Source: Sphaerosporella brunnea (taxonomy: Eukaryota > Ascomycota > Pezizomycetes > Pezizales > Pyronemataceae). Taken from it: 64,000 nt of DNA. A model generated the notes under the pieces. That model saw only the letters and a program-made list of their open reading frames with translations. It did no database searches and was not told the origin of the DNA. The position numbers were made by a program, and so were the translations under genes. The stretch is taken from the NCBI GenBank assembly GCA_008704415.1, contig VXIS01000139.1:1-64000 (forward strand), read 5' to 3'. This document shows positions 1 to 9,864 of the stretch, in pieces. Position 1 is the first letter of the stretch; the number at the start of each line of letters is the position of its first letter.

Positions 1-1126
1 GGCCATGAAACAGGTACACTACGTCAATCGATGGAGACAGTTAGGAAACTATTTAGTGCGGTGCATTGAAACTATTTGTTAGTTTTGAGCTAACCTTTTA
101 TTGAAGAATGAGTCAACATTACTCCTTTTGAAGCCTACTCAACGAACATACGACCCTGCCGAGGCCGGTGGCCTTTACTTGAAGAAGCTTTACTCAAAGC
201 TTTCGCTGCTCGGCGTGAAGAAGGAAAGATTGTCCGGAGAAGATGGTTCGAACGTTCAAGTAAAGCGCTATTCCCTACAGTCTATCCGGAAAGCACCCAT
301 GTGTAACGAGGCTCTGTCTACCAGAGTGTCGTGGAATTGAACTCAGGACCTTAAGAAACTAAATCCTAAACAATAGAATTTTAAGGGCTATTCTGTCGGG
401 TGGACACTAATGGTTCTTATTGCTGAAGATAAAGGGGTTCTCTCGGCGGAAGCAATCCTACTTATAGTAGAACGCCGCTCCAGAGACTACCGTCTCCCTG
501 AGTAATACTCAGCCTTTACTCCTTGCTGGCTTTCCGACAGTCTCTACGACTGCGGGCGTCAGGCGCGCACAGAGATCGCCCCACCTTCCTATGACTCACT
601 CTTTGATTCCAAATCATGAGTCATAGACATGGGTCGCACCCGGATACCCCGCTCTGTAAGCGTTGTATTCTCGTGTTGCAGGAAGATGCTCAGCCCTATT
701 GGCTCCATCTCCCGATCTTCTGCGTCGCATGCCCTACGCAACAACCACACTTACTATGGAGGTTCTAGGCCGAGTGATTCTTCCCTTTTTCGGCTCTACG
801 CCTTCCGGTTGATCACTCCTGACCCCTCCGATCGTCAGGCTAGTTCCTGGAACAGGCAGGTCAACGAAGATATCTCGGAAGAGCTCTAACAACAGCCTAT
901 ACTATAGTTATCTCCGAACCGGATGCTCTTCCCAGGTAGCGTCCCACCTGAGGCACCCGATCTCCGAGTTCTTCTATAGCGTCACTCAAGCTAGCTACTA
1001 TGATCCGGAGCCACCCGGCTATCACGTGCCCTCGAGGCGATCACTATGCAGACTCTATTCTATTTCCCTAGCTGACTACTTAGAGCACATGTCACGTGAC
1101 CATACCCGTGACACCATGTTTTCAAC

Positions 1127-2524
1127 ATGTCTCAAGGCTGGTTCGCCAAGTTTTTATCCAGAAACGAAATTGCAATTCGCATTGTCACCAACAAAGCACA
1201 GCAACCGCCTAAAGAGTATTGCGATATGATTATCAACTTTCTCTGTTTCAACCGGAGAAATTCCCAATTGCGTGATGGTGCAGAAGATACACTACGAGGG
1301 GTGATTACAGCGGTGGGCCGGTTTTTACTCTCGCACATTCTCAACATGGATCAAACACCACTTCCTTGGGAGTATCTAACTGGACGAACTTACGATTTCA
1401 AAGGCAATAAAACCATCTGGATTCGAAGTAAAAGGTTCGGTTGGGATAAACGTCAGGCAACAATACAACTTACAATTTTTGCTGATGGCGTCGCACGAGT
1501 TAAGCCTCTTCTGATTTTTCGTGGGGCAGAAGAAAACAAAAAAGCACCTCGAAAGCAGGAGGAAGCCCAATACGATCCTCGGGTGGTTGTTAAATTCAAC
1601 CCTAAAGGTTACGCTAATGGTTCAATTATTCTTTTTTGGCTGCAAGAAATGCTGCTACCTGTCCTTGGTGATCGCCACACACAGCCGGCGCTTCTAGTAA
1701 TGGATCTTCTCAAGTCCCACAAGACTGACACCGTTAAAGCCTTTCTGCGAGAGCAGAACATTACACTCTCGCTTGTTCCAGCTGACTGCACTGGTCTCGT
1801 GCAACCCCTTGATGTTTCTGTAAACCGGCCTTTCAAAGATATCCTCAAACAGACCATTGATGACGAGCTGGACCAGCTGGAGTCTGCAGATGTTCCAATT
1901 GTTAAGGAGAGTGAAGTTGGAAAAATGCGGGTGATGATGACGCGCTGTGTGGGAAAAGCTTGGGAAGAGTTCTGCGCAACCCGACAGGAGGTCATTGTAC
2001 GGAGCTTTCGAAGTCTAGGCCTATCACTTCCTATTGACGGAAGCTGTGATGACGAGCTATCGGTAAAAGGGTTGGATCTAGAGGTACTGCGGTCTGGCAT
2101 TAAAGAGTGGAGGACGCGAGGATGCGCAGTGCAGGATGAGTTTTCGGATACAAGTGATTCTCAAGGCGAGGATCTTGCTCAGCTGATGGCAGGTCTAAAT
2201 TTTGACAGCAGCGATGAAAGCGGCACAGAATCTTCCCTAGGCATCCCGGACATCAACTTGATTGCGGGCGGCGCCTCCCTCACGGGCAGCGACTCACTCA
2301 CGGGCGGCGACTCATCCATGGGCAGCGGCTCACTCACGGGCGGCGATTTGCTCACAGGCGGCGATTTACCCACGGGCGGCGATTTACCCACGGGTGGCGA
2401 CTTGACTGGCTCGGCGGAAGGTCCAGCAGCACCGGTGAGAGGAAGTAGAAGAGGGCGGCCAAGAGGGCGGCCAAGAGGGCGGCCAAGAGGCCGTGCTGGC
2501 AAGCAGGCAATAGGTAGCTCTTGA
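1127..2524 (+). CDS. pogo/Tigger-like DDE transposase with repeat and AT-hook tail
   Basis: The product (465 aa) is a transposase of the DDE_1 superfamily, which cuts and rejoins the ends of its own element. Residues 1-45 look like the end of a CENP-B/Psq-type DNA-binding region (GWFAKFL, then TNKAQ and FNRRNS), so the usual N-terminal helix-turn-helix may be truncated or upstream. The catalytic core spans roughly residues 65-250. Candidate acidic residues are in NMDQTP, in LLVMDLLKSH and in VQPLDVSVNRPF. Residues about 380-430 are a six-residue repeat of the type GGD-S/L-LT encoded by an 18-bp minisatellite. Residues 440-460 are repeated GRPR units, an AT-hook-like DNA-binding tail. The ORF has no internal stop, so recent activity is possible but not shown. 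The start used is the first ATG of the open frame. Confidence 0.85.
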   Translation: MSQGWFAKFLSRNEIAIRIVTNKAQQPPKEYCDMIINFLCFNRRNSQLRDGAEDTLRGVITAVGRFLLSHILNMDQTPLPWEYLTGRTYDFKGNKTIWIRSKRFGWDKRQATIQLTIFADGVARVKPLLIFRGAEENKKAPRKQEEAQYDPRVVVKFNPKGYANGSIILFWLQEMLLPVLGDRHTQPALLVMDLLKSHKTDTVKAFLREQNITLSLVPADCTGLVQPLDVSVNRPFKDILKQTIDDELDQLESADVPIVKESEVGKMRVMMTRCVGKAWEEFCATRQEVIVRSFRSLGLSLPIDGSCDDELSVKGLDLEVLRSGIKEWRTRGCAVQDEFSDTSDSQGEDLAQLMAGLNFDSSDESGTESSLGIPDINLIAGGASLTGSDSLTGGDSSMGSGSLTGGDLLTGGDLPTGGDLPTGGDLTGSAEGPAAPVRGSRRGRPRGRPRGRPRGRAGKQAIGSS

Positions 2525-2925
2525 TGCTCTTTCACTCCTAGTCTTTCCTAACGTCTGAACGCTTGAAAAAACTCCAGTCACGGATGACGACTCGCTCACA
2601 GGCAGCGACTCACTCACGGGTGGCGACTCACTCACGGGCGGCGACTCACTCACGGGCGGCGACTCACTCACAGGTAGCGACTCACTCACGGGCGGCGACT
2701 CACTCACGGGCGGCGATTTGCCCACGGGGGTGGCGACTTGACTGGCTCGGCAGAAGGTCCAGCAGCGCCGGTGAGGGGAAATAGAAGAGGGCGGCCAAGA
2801 GGGCGGCCAAGAGGCCGTGCTGGCAAGCAGACAATAGGTAGCTCTTGATGCTTTTTCACTCCTAGGTCTTTCCTAACGCCTGAACGCTTGAAAAAGCTCC
2901 GATCACGGATAATGACTCGACTGGC
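2283..2925 (+). repeat. 18-bp minisatellite and tandem duplication of the transposon 3' end
   Basis: An 18-bp unit (GGCGACTCACTCACGGGC and variants) occurs about eight times at 2283-2400 inside the transposase and about eight times again at 2592-2735 outside it. The sequence after the first array (tail coding region, stop codon and following 60 bases) recurs after the second array with few changes. A third partial copy starts at about 2912 with the array missing. The arrangement is a tandem duplication of a unit of about 310-330 bp with deletion in the last copy. In copy 2 the array is not in the transposase frame. Confidence 0.85.
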
Positions 2926-2929
2926 TCGG

Positions 2930-3488
2930 CGCAACCTCCGGAATTCATCAGATGAAGTGACAGGCTTGTAGGAGTCAAGCGAAATTATGTAGTGCAGGAC
3001 CTCTTTCCTGCTTTGAGTGACACTGAGTATGATGAAGATGATGGGGTTTGGTTTTGTTTTAAGGACGAAGATTGAAGCGCGCGCAACGCTGTTTTTTGGC
3101 CGGCACCCCAATCTGATATTGGACTAGTTCAAAATAGGTTAGTGCGGTTTGTGAAACCGCGCTAGTCCCAAAATGGGGGTGTACCTTATATATGAGATTA
3201 TACGGTATTGCAATTGATGCGGCATTTTATATTGAATAAGAATTTATATTCGATTTGTCAGAATGCCGTAGCACCGCGTAATTTAGATTAATCAGGTAGC
3301 CCTATCACTGGGCTTTTTGTTACATATTACCTCTATCCAGAATCATGTTCATACGGATCCACCAACCCACCCGCCACATCACCCGCCACATCACCCGCCA
3401 TATCTATTCAGACCCACCAGACGACCAAACCCACGACCAAACCCACGACCAAACCCACGACATCAATCAAAAAACTGCCGCAGCCGCA
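2930..3488. other. gap between transposon and F-box gene
   Basis: The right part of the transposon lies up to about 3180, including a short palindrome GCGGTTTGTGAAACCGC near 3147. The next 300 bases are AT-rich and then CA-rich (ACCCGCCACATC repeats near 3370), a likely promoter and leader for the F-box gene. I see no gene here. Confidence 0.5.
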
Positions 3489-4895
3489 ATGGACAATGCC
3501 AACGACGACGACGACCATTCTCACCTCCAACAATTATCCGTACCTTCTCCAATCCCACAGGAACGAACCCTTCTCTCGCTCCCCAACGGTTAGTTTTGCT
3601 GCCCTCCACTGGAGACCTCAACACCTGACTTTCGCCAGAACTGTTGATCCAAACCCTGCAATTCCTCCCCGGTCATGACTTAGCACTCATATCGCGTGTC
3701 AACCGCCGTCTACACAACCTCACCTCCCTCCCCAAATTATGGAGCTCACTTCTTTTCTCCCTCCGCATCGCCACTCCCAGCCCGTATGAGAGCTTCAAGT
3801 CTCTGTACGGGAGCCTGCATCCGCATCTCTGGCTGGCTCCGCGGCTTTGGCATTCGGACCGACGTTTCAGCGGCCTGGTAGTCGCCACACGCTACAATCC
3901 ATCGACCGGTGATATCGCGATCCACCAATTGCTAGCACCACCATGCTCATCGAGAATAAACACCTGGTCGCACGATCCATCCGTTCTGGTCTCGACCTTC
4001 ACTCTGACCGTCAAGCTATGGGCCGAGCCACTGTTAACTCTCTCCCCATTTGGACGACCGGATCCAGACACAGGCGAGCTGACCTACCCCTCCAACCTGT
4101 CCGCCGTATCCACAACCCTGCTACGAGCCGTGCCCATTCCCCTACACACTCAAAATCCGAACATGGCCCTATGGCCTCCATCTACTCTTCCCGCTGCAGA
4201 GCGCGCCAGGAATGTCAGCATCTCCGCCTTCAAGAGCAAAGGCCATCAACCCACATCCCTCTCGGAGGCATGTGTCGACATCTTCCGCCTCCGAAAGCAG
4301 CTACGCTACCACCCTACGCACGAGATGTCACAAGTTGAGACCTTTTCCGCTCTGCAAGAGGAGTGGTACACCCCCAGCCCTTCCACCCCACTGAAAGGTG
4401 TGTGGGTCGGCGATTACCACCTCCACGGCATCGAGATGGTCCTATTCCTTCAGACCGCACCACATAAACTCGAGGCCGTAAAGTTGACGGGCGATATCAA
4501 CGTCCCGCGCGGTGAATACACCTTCGTGGTCGATGACCTGTCGCAAGTCCTAAGGATTGCCGATGAGCCCGAATGGCCGGGCGCAAAAATCATCAAAGCT
4601 CGTGGCCAAATTGCAGATCAGCAATTTGCGGATCGTAAGTCCTCCTCCTCGATCCAGATGCTCATGCCCCTCCCTCCAATCACTAAACAAACTTTGGGAA
4701 ACAGCCCACTTCATAGACTGCGAATTCATCTGGATCAGCAACGACGAGGCCGCGTTCCACTGGATCTTCCCCGGCCCCATCGCAGACCAGCGCATCAGCA
4801 AGTTCTTCAGAATCGACGTCGACTGCTTCCTCTTCGGCGAAGGACTCCAGAAGGTTACCGACGACACCGATGATGAGACTACTGATGATGTTTAG
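3489..4895 (+). CDS. F-box protein
   Basis: Exons 3489-3588, 3639-4634 and 4705-4895 give 428 aa. The first splice (GTTAGT...CCAG, 50 bp) joins SLPN to ELLIQTLQFL, reconstituting an F-box at about residues 30-70 with the typical L-P-x-E-L-L-x-x-I-L pattern and a following LPKLW. F-box proteins link Skp1-cullin ubiquitin ligases to substrates. The rest (residues 70-425) has no WD40 or LRR repeats; the C-terminal part (GVWVGDYHLHGIE, then FIWISNDEAAFHWI) resembles the beta-rich C-terminal half common in fungal F-box proteins of unknown substrate. The protein ends in an acidic tail. An in-frame upstream ATG at 3345 exists, but it would add low-complexity His/Pro/Thr sequence, so 3489 was preferred. 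The gene is convergent with the AP180 gene. Confidence 0.8.
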
Positions 4896-5481
4896 ACGAG
4901 ACCACTCATGATGTGTAACTGTAACTACTGTAATAGTAATATATCACAATATATCACTCGATATGATACTTTCTTGTCTATTCTCTCCTCCCCACCTGCA
5001 TTTATACACAACGGGTCGGCTAGAAATCTCATTCGCTGCTGCATCCCGTATAGTAAGTAAAAATAAAAGGAAAATGCTTATACTACATGCACACCCAAAA
5101 TATGTTCTCACTCACTCACCAAAAATGGTTCGAAAGAAACATTCCCATCGGATGATGAACCGCGCACAGGATACCAAAAAATGAGCGAGAAAGCACGCAC
5201 GCAGAGCAAAGTAACACACAATTGCCTCCCCTCCCGGTTGCACTATTGCAGAAAAAAAAATTGCCGACAAAAAAAGCAGCAAAGAGAGGATCACCAGAAG
5301 CAAAGGAAAAAAAAAGTGTAATGGTTTAAAAACATCGGCGTTAAAAAGCGGGTATATGCCTTGGGCTGGGCACCCCGAGTATGAATCCTCCGACTGGGAC
5401 AGGACAAGAAAAGCAGATGAAAACAAACAAAAGAAGCAACCGAAACGCACCCGCATCCAAAGATCAAGATACCGCCCAATC
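4896..5481. other. convergent intergenic region
   Basis: This is the shared 3' region of the F-box gene (+) and the AP180 gene (-). It is AT-rich with several A-runs (near 5250-5320) that could serve as polyadenylation signals on either strand. No gene is visible. Confidence 0.5.
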
Positions 5482-7694
5482 CTATTGCCACGCGCCGTTG
5501 GTGGGAGGTGTTTCAGTGGTAGTGTTAGATCTTGGGAACACCGGTACAGTTTCCAGAGTCTCCAGCCCACCCATCGTGCCCGTCTGCCCCGAAAAGTTCC
5601 CTTGCATTTGAGCCTGCATCTGCGCTTGCTGCTGTTGCAACATCATGCTCGCCCTGAAAGGATTTGTGCCGCCAGGAACTGACAGTGCGGATCCGCCGGT
5701 GGGCTGTGGCGAGATACCGGAGCTGCGCGCGAAGGGGTTGGTGCCGCTGCCAGCTGTCGTGGCGGATCGTCCCACCATGTTATTCTGTGTAGGCGATGCG
5801 GCGGTGAGAATTGTTGGCGGCGTTTGCGTTGTGCGTGCGAAGGGGTTGGTCGATTTTGATTGTTGTTGCTGCTGCTGCTGCTGAGGTAATGACGGAGTAG
5901 AGGTGCCAAACCCTCCGGTGGAGTTTGCCATCAGCATCGACTGGCGGAATGGATTGTGGCCTGTCTGTGATGGGACCTGTAGGCCCGCTGCTACTGCTGG
6001 TGGTGGTGGTGGTGGCGGTGGTGGTGGTGGCTGTTGTTGATGCTGTTGCTGCACAAACTGCTGGGGTATAGCAGGAAGCTCGGGGATAATGTGTTGCTGG
6101 TCCTGCGGTGTGTAGCCGCCAAACCCAGTTCCGGTGAAATGCGACTGCACCGGTTGAGCTGGGAGTTCGCTTACTGGTTGCTGAGGGAAAGGATTATTGT
6201 TCTGTTGGTAGCCCATCGGGAAACCGCCTGTTTGGTTGGGCAACAGCTGGTGTTGGGACATCATTTGCTGCTGCGGCGGTACTCCGTACATCTGCTGCCC
6301 ATAGGGATTTGCCATCATCTGCGGCGGCGCAATCCCAGTCATTTGAGATGCCATTTGTTGCTGCTGTACTGGTTGGTTTGCAAACATTGGGGTTTGCTCC
6401 GTCTCTATGCTCTCGAAAAAGTCGATGAGATCTGGTGCAATCTTTGGGGGCTCTTTTGGTGCTGCTGATGCAGTTGGCGTAGGTCCCATTTGTGCAGGTG
6501 CTGTCTTTGCGCCGCCAGGTTGCGGGGGCTTCGCCGCTCCTCCGTTATCCTTCGCCTCCTTCTGAGCCAAATACTGTCTCCTGTTTACATCGAAATCAGG
6601 ATCGTTCAAGTATTCTTCCAGGGACGAGGTCAAGCTAGTCGGCGCATGCTTTATATTGGGGATTTGCAACCGTGTCGATGTCTCTACTCTGCGCGCCGCT
6701 TGGAGAAAATCCACCACATCTGCCGTTTGTTCGGTGAAGACCTTGTATATTCTGAGGGCCCGCTCGGCATCGTAACGTGACATTTCGAAGTAGTGTTCTG
6801 TGAGAGATGATTAGTCCTGCATTCACAATTGTACGCACAGGTGGGCTGGCTGACCAAGAACATTGATAACGCCCTCATTGACGACATGGAAAAGCTCCAA
6901 AAGGTCCGACACCAGCAACCTGAATGCAAGTAGCGTAATTTCATTGTCCGCCTCGTCGTCCAGGAACTGCCAGCACACCGATCAGCAACAACCTTTTGGG
7001 TAGTCCAGACCTGTATAAAATCGTGGCTTACGTTGCACTTAAGCAATGCCTTTATTTGCAACTGGACACACTCGACCTCCCGCAACAACCCTTTCTCGAC
7101 GCTCAGCTTTCGTAGACGGCCTTGGCCATCCCGAACAAAATCCGTTCGTACATCGCCGTATGTCCTCGCGCGCTCAGTCAAGTAATTAGAGTAGTTGCGT
7201 ATGTTTCGTCCTTGTATCTGTGCTGCGACGAGGTTAGCCGGGCCCTCGGAGCTGCGCCTGAATGCCACTACGAACCGTCCGAATAGTGCGACAAAGTTAT
7301 CAGCCGTGGGTTTCGCCGGAGATAACGCAATGTGACATCTCGCTCCCCCTCACGCATCATGTAATGAACGACAATCAAAGCTTTAAAGACAGTCTAGACG
7401 ACATCAGCACTGCCGACAAAAGACCAACTGAGCCATGATAGCCTACAGTCCATGAATTATCTCTCAGCCTATTGTTGATGGCTCTGAACACCTCCGCAAT
7501 CCCCGCCTCACCCGCATGCGTCGCGATAAGAATGTGCTCGACATATTTGGCCTTCGGTGCTGCGAGCTTGTGTTTGGTAGCCCCCTACTCCGCAGTTAGC
7601 ATTCCCTTCTCTGTCCCCTGATGCGACTTCCAACTGAGGTGAAGTTGGTTTTGCGACAACTGACCTTCACCGACTTCTCGAATGAACTCGCCAT
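5482..7694 (-). CDS. YAP1801/YAP1802-like: AP180/CALM-type clathrin adaptor (ANTH domain)
   Basis: Six exons (7694-7665, 7584-7447, 7393-7327, 7267-7032, 6966-6855, 6797-5482) give 632 aa. The start MASSFEKSVK followed by GATKHKLAAPKAKY is the conserved beginning of fungal AP180 proteins. The ANTH domain (about residues 1-275) binds PI(4,5)P2 through a Lys/His-rich N-terminus and carries ITLLAFRLL and EHYFEMS helices. After it come poly-Gln and poly-Pro stretches and at least five NPF motifs (NNPF, HNPF, TNPF), which bind EH-domain proteins such as Pan1/Ede1. The role is assembly of clathrin coats at the plasma membrane in endocytosis. Intron 3 (7326-7268, GTTATC donor) is the least certain; it leaves LLAFRRSSEGPAN where relatives have a shorter loop. 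Other splice junctions restore conserved sequence. Confidence 0.9.
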
Positions 7695-9864
7695 GGATCC
7701 TCTTGCGGAAGCCTCGACGTCCCTCCTCCGGCGGCCCAGGTAGTATTCTCTTCCCAGTGCGCTGGGCAGGTCGCGAATGACTTTGCCGAAGCGCGCAGCA
7801 GGACTTCCTCTCTCGCGGTACGTCACTGTCTCTTGTTTTGGCGGTGCTTTCGGTTGCGAGCCGTGTCTCTTGCACTTTATCTCTCTCTCTCCTTGACGGT
7901 AGGTAGCTGTTGTGGGTCAGTCGCTCGCTGGGGGTTCCGGGAGTTCCGAGCGCGCTATTGTCGCGACTTTCGGTGATGGGGTGGCTTGCACTAATGCAGC
8001 AGCGAGGGTGGGGATGAGGATATATCTATTCGTCGAGATCGCGATCGCAGATTCAAACGACAGACGCTGCTGTCAGTTGGAGAAAACGAAGTGTTTATTG
8101 CACTTGAGGTGGGGGGGGGTGCCGGCCCAGGCGCAGAGTGATGTGGCAAGTTTCACGAAAACAACGGCGATCAGGGAAACGAAAGTGGTTCTGCAGGTGG
8201 GGAGGAGAAAAACGGTCGGACGCGTGGATGGTGTTCTCTGTGCCACCACCACCTCGAGATCTCCCGTGTAGCTGCCTGCCCGTCCGCGGTGATCGTCGTT
8301 TGATATTCTGATGAAGAAGAGACCAGGCAGGAACCTCCGGAATATAATAATCATCTGGTCCAGGAAGGTAGGTTGTGTTTACTGTGATTAGCAAAGTGGT
8401 TCCCATGCTTCTAACCCAAAATCATCCTTCCATTCGTCTTATTCAGAACAGACCTTCGGCTTGTATCGCGGACTGATACGGTTTATAAGGTCGCCGGTTT
8501 AATAAAGAGTTTGCGATTTCAATATAAATTCTAAATTTTATACTCGGAATCCTCGGTTGCCATCGTCGATTTAGAATTTAAGATGAAATCGCGAACTCTC
8601 AAATATGTCGTTTGCAAATTTCCACTCCAAACAAAGACAGCGAGTGATACATTGTGAGGTGAGAGACAACCCGGAGAATGGGGTCTTGAAATGTGTGGTG
8701 GAAGTACCTTCCACCCCTGGCGAGAATTCGAAGACAATGGAAAAATTCAAGATGAGAAGATAAATGGTTAGCTCGGAGCATTACTAGTGATATCTGATGA
8801 CTTGGATCACTGTGAATGTGGGCATGTAGGTCGAAAATGTAGCAGTCCTACAACATCGTACCAGCATGAAGGCCGATATGATAGCGTAGTTGGTCGGCGT
8901 ACCGACAACTCCGGGCAAGACAAATACCACAGTCTCAGGTGTTCATCCGTTGCCCTTACTCTGCCATGGTGATCAGAGAACGATCATACCAAACCTTGCT
9001 GTATCGCAGACATATACTGAGCCAAAGGATCTCTCGCCTAGGACTCCACCTTGTGTGCGATTGAATGAATGAATGCCCGAAGGCGCGAATTCAGAGGAAA
9101 GAGACCACAAGATATCACAGAGGAAAAGACAAGTCGCATATGGAAAAACAAAAAAAAAGACTTGATTCAAACTACAAAGGAACAAAACAGGATCATGAAA
9201 ACAGCGAAAATGAGAGATAAATCCTTCCAGTTTGGGTCAGAGATGCCATAAAGCGCCTGGAAAGGTAACAAGGTATGTTGTGCCCAAACGCCTATATCAC
9301 CATCCACCAACCACCAACGAAGCAAAGACCCTTGAGCCAGCCCGCCGAAGCGGAGGAGAGTACAGATGCACGAGGGCGGGGGGATCTAATCATAGACTGC
9401 ACGCTAGGCTTTCATCATCTGTGAATGTTATTAGCATTGAAATTGGAGGTTTGTGAAATGTGGGAGCATACTTGTAAAACTTGGAAGGATGAGGAAAAAA
9501 AAGGGAGAACGATGGCACGTTGGGCTTTTATGAGACCTTTTGGCTTGGCCGGCCAAAATTCCACGTGACTTTGGCTACGCCTGCCGTTCCCAGAAATGCA
9601 CTTTCACCATAAACTAAGCGGCCACGGAGTGATGTACAAAGGACGTGCAGTGAGAAAAGTGCTGCTGCTCATTTAACTATTCTTCCACGAGTTGTCTCTA
9701 GCTGCCAGTGGTGATTAGATACAATTTCTGGCGAGTGATCGCGAACGCAAGTTTAGCACTCCAAACTTCTTTTGCTTGGCGGACACTCTAACGAAGTAGG
9801 TTGAGAACTCAGACACGTCGCCCCACCCCCTCCTCGCCCACACGAGACGAAGCTCCCAAACGCC
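7695..9864. other. divergent promoter region, 2.2 kb
   Basis: This separates AP180 (-) from the Asp-tRNA synthetase gene (+). The first 180 bases are CT/GA-rich on the AP180 side, which fits a leader. A run of nine or more G lies near 8110. Short ORFs on both strands have no recognisable domain or splice-linked partner. A non-coding transcript cannot be excluded, but nothing in the sequence supports one. Confidence 0.4.

Larger units (their letters stand above)
1..3180 (+). mobile_element. pogo-like DNA transposon, ends not resolved
   Basis: The segment carries one intact DDE_1 transposase ORF (1127-2524) and a 3' tail rich in duplicated transposon sequence. A plausible right end is near 3179, where GGGGGTGTACCT is followed by TA; an AGGTACAC motif at 13-20 is the only matching inverted sequence near the left edge, and it is too short to prove a terminal repeat. 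Positions 1-1126 contain no ORF I can assign; short ORFs there have no recognisable domain. The left end may lie outside the window. The family (pogo/Tigger, CENP-B-related) moves by cut and paste into TA sites. Boundaries are inferred. Confidence 0.6.

Noticed and set aside
101..889. Two short plus ORFs upstream of the transposase
   Set aside because: I could not link them by splicing to the missing N-terminal DNA-binding domain, and they show no helix-turn-helix pattern.
1609..2100. 163-codon minus-strand ORF in the transposon
   Set aside because: Antisense to the transposase catalytic core; no independent support.
13..3179. Terminal inverted repeat pair AGGTACAC...GTGTACCT for the transposon
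   Set aside because: Only eight bases match and the left copy lacks a flanking TA; insufficient to define ends.
5482..6480. Poly-Gln/poly-Pro tracts as a possible repeat expansion
   Set aside because: Such tracts are normal in the disordered tails of fungal AP180 proteins.
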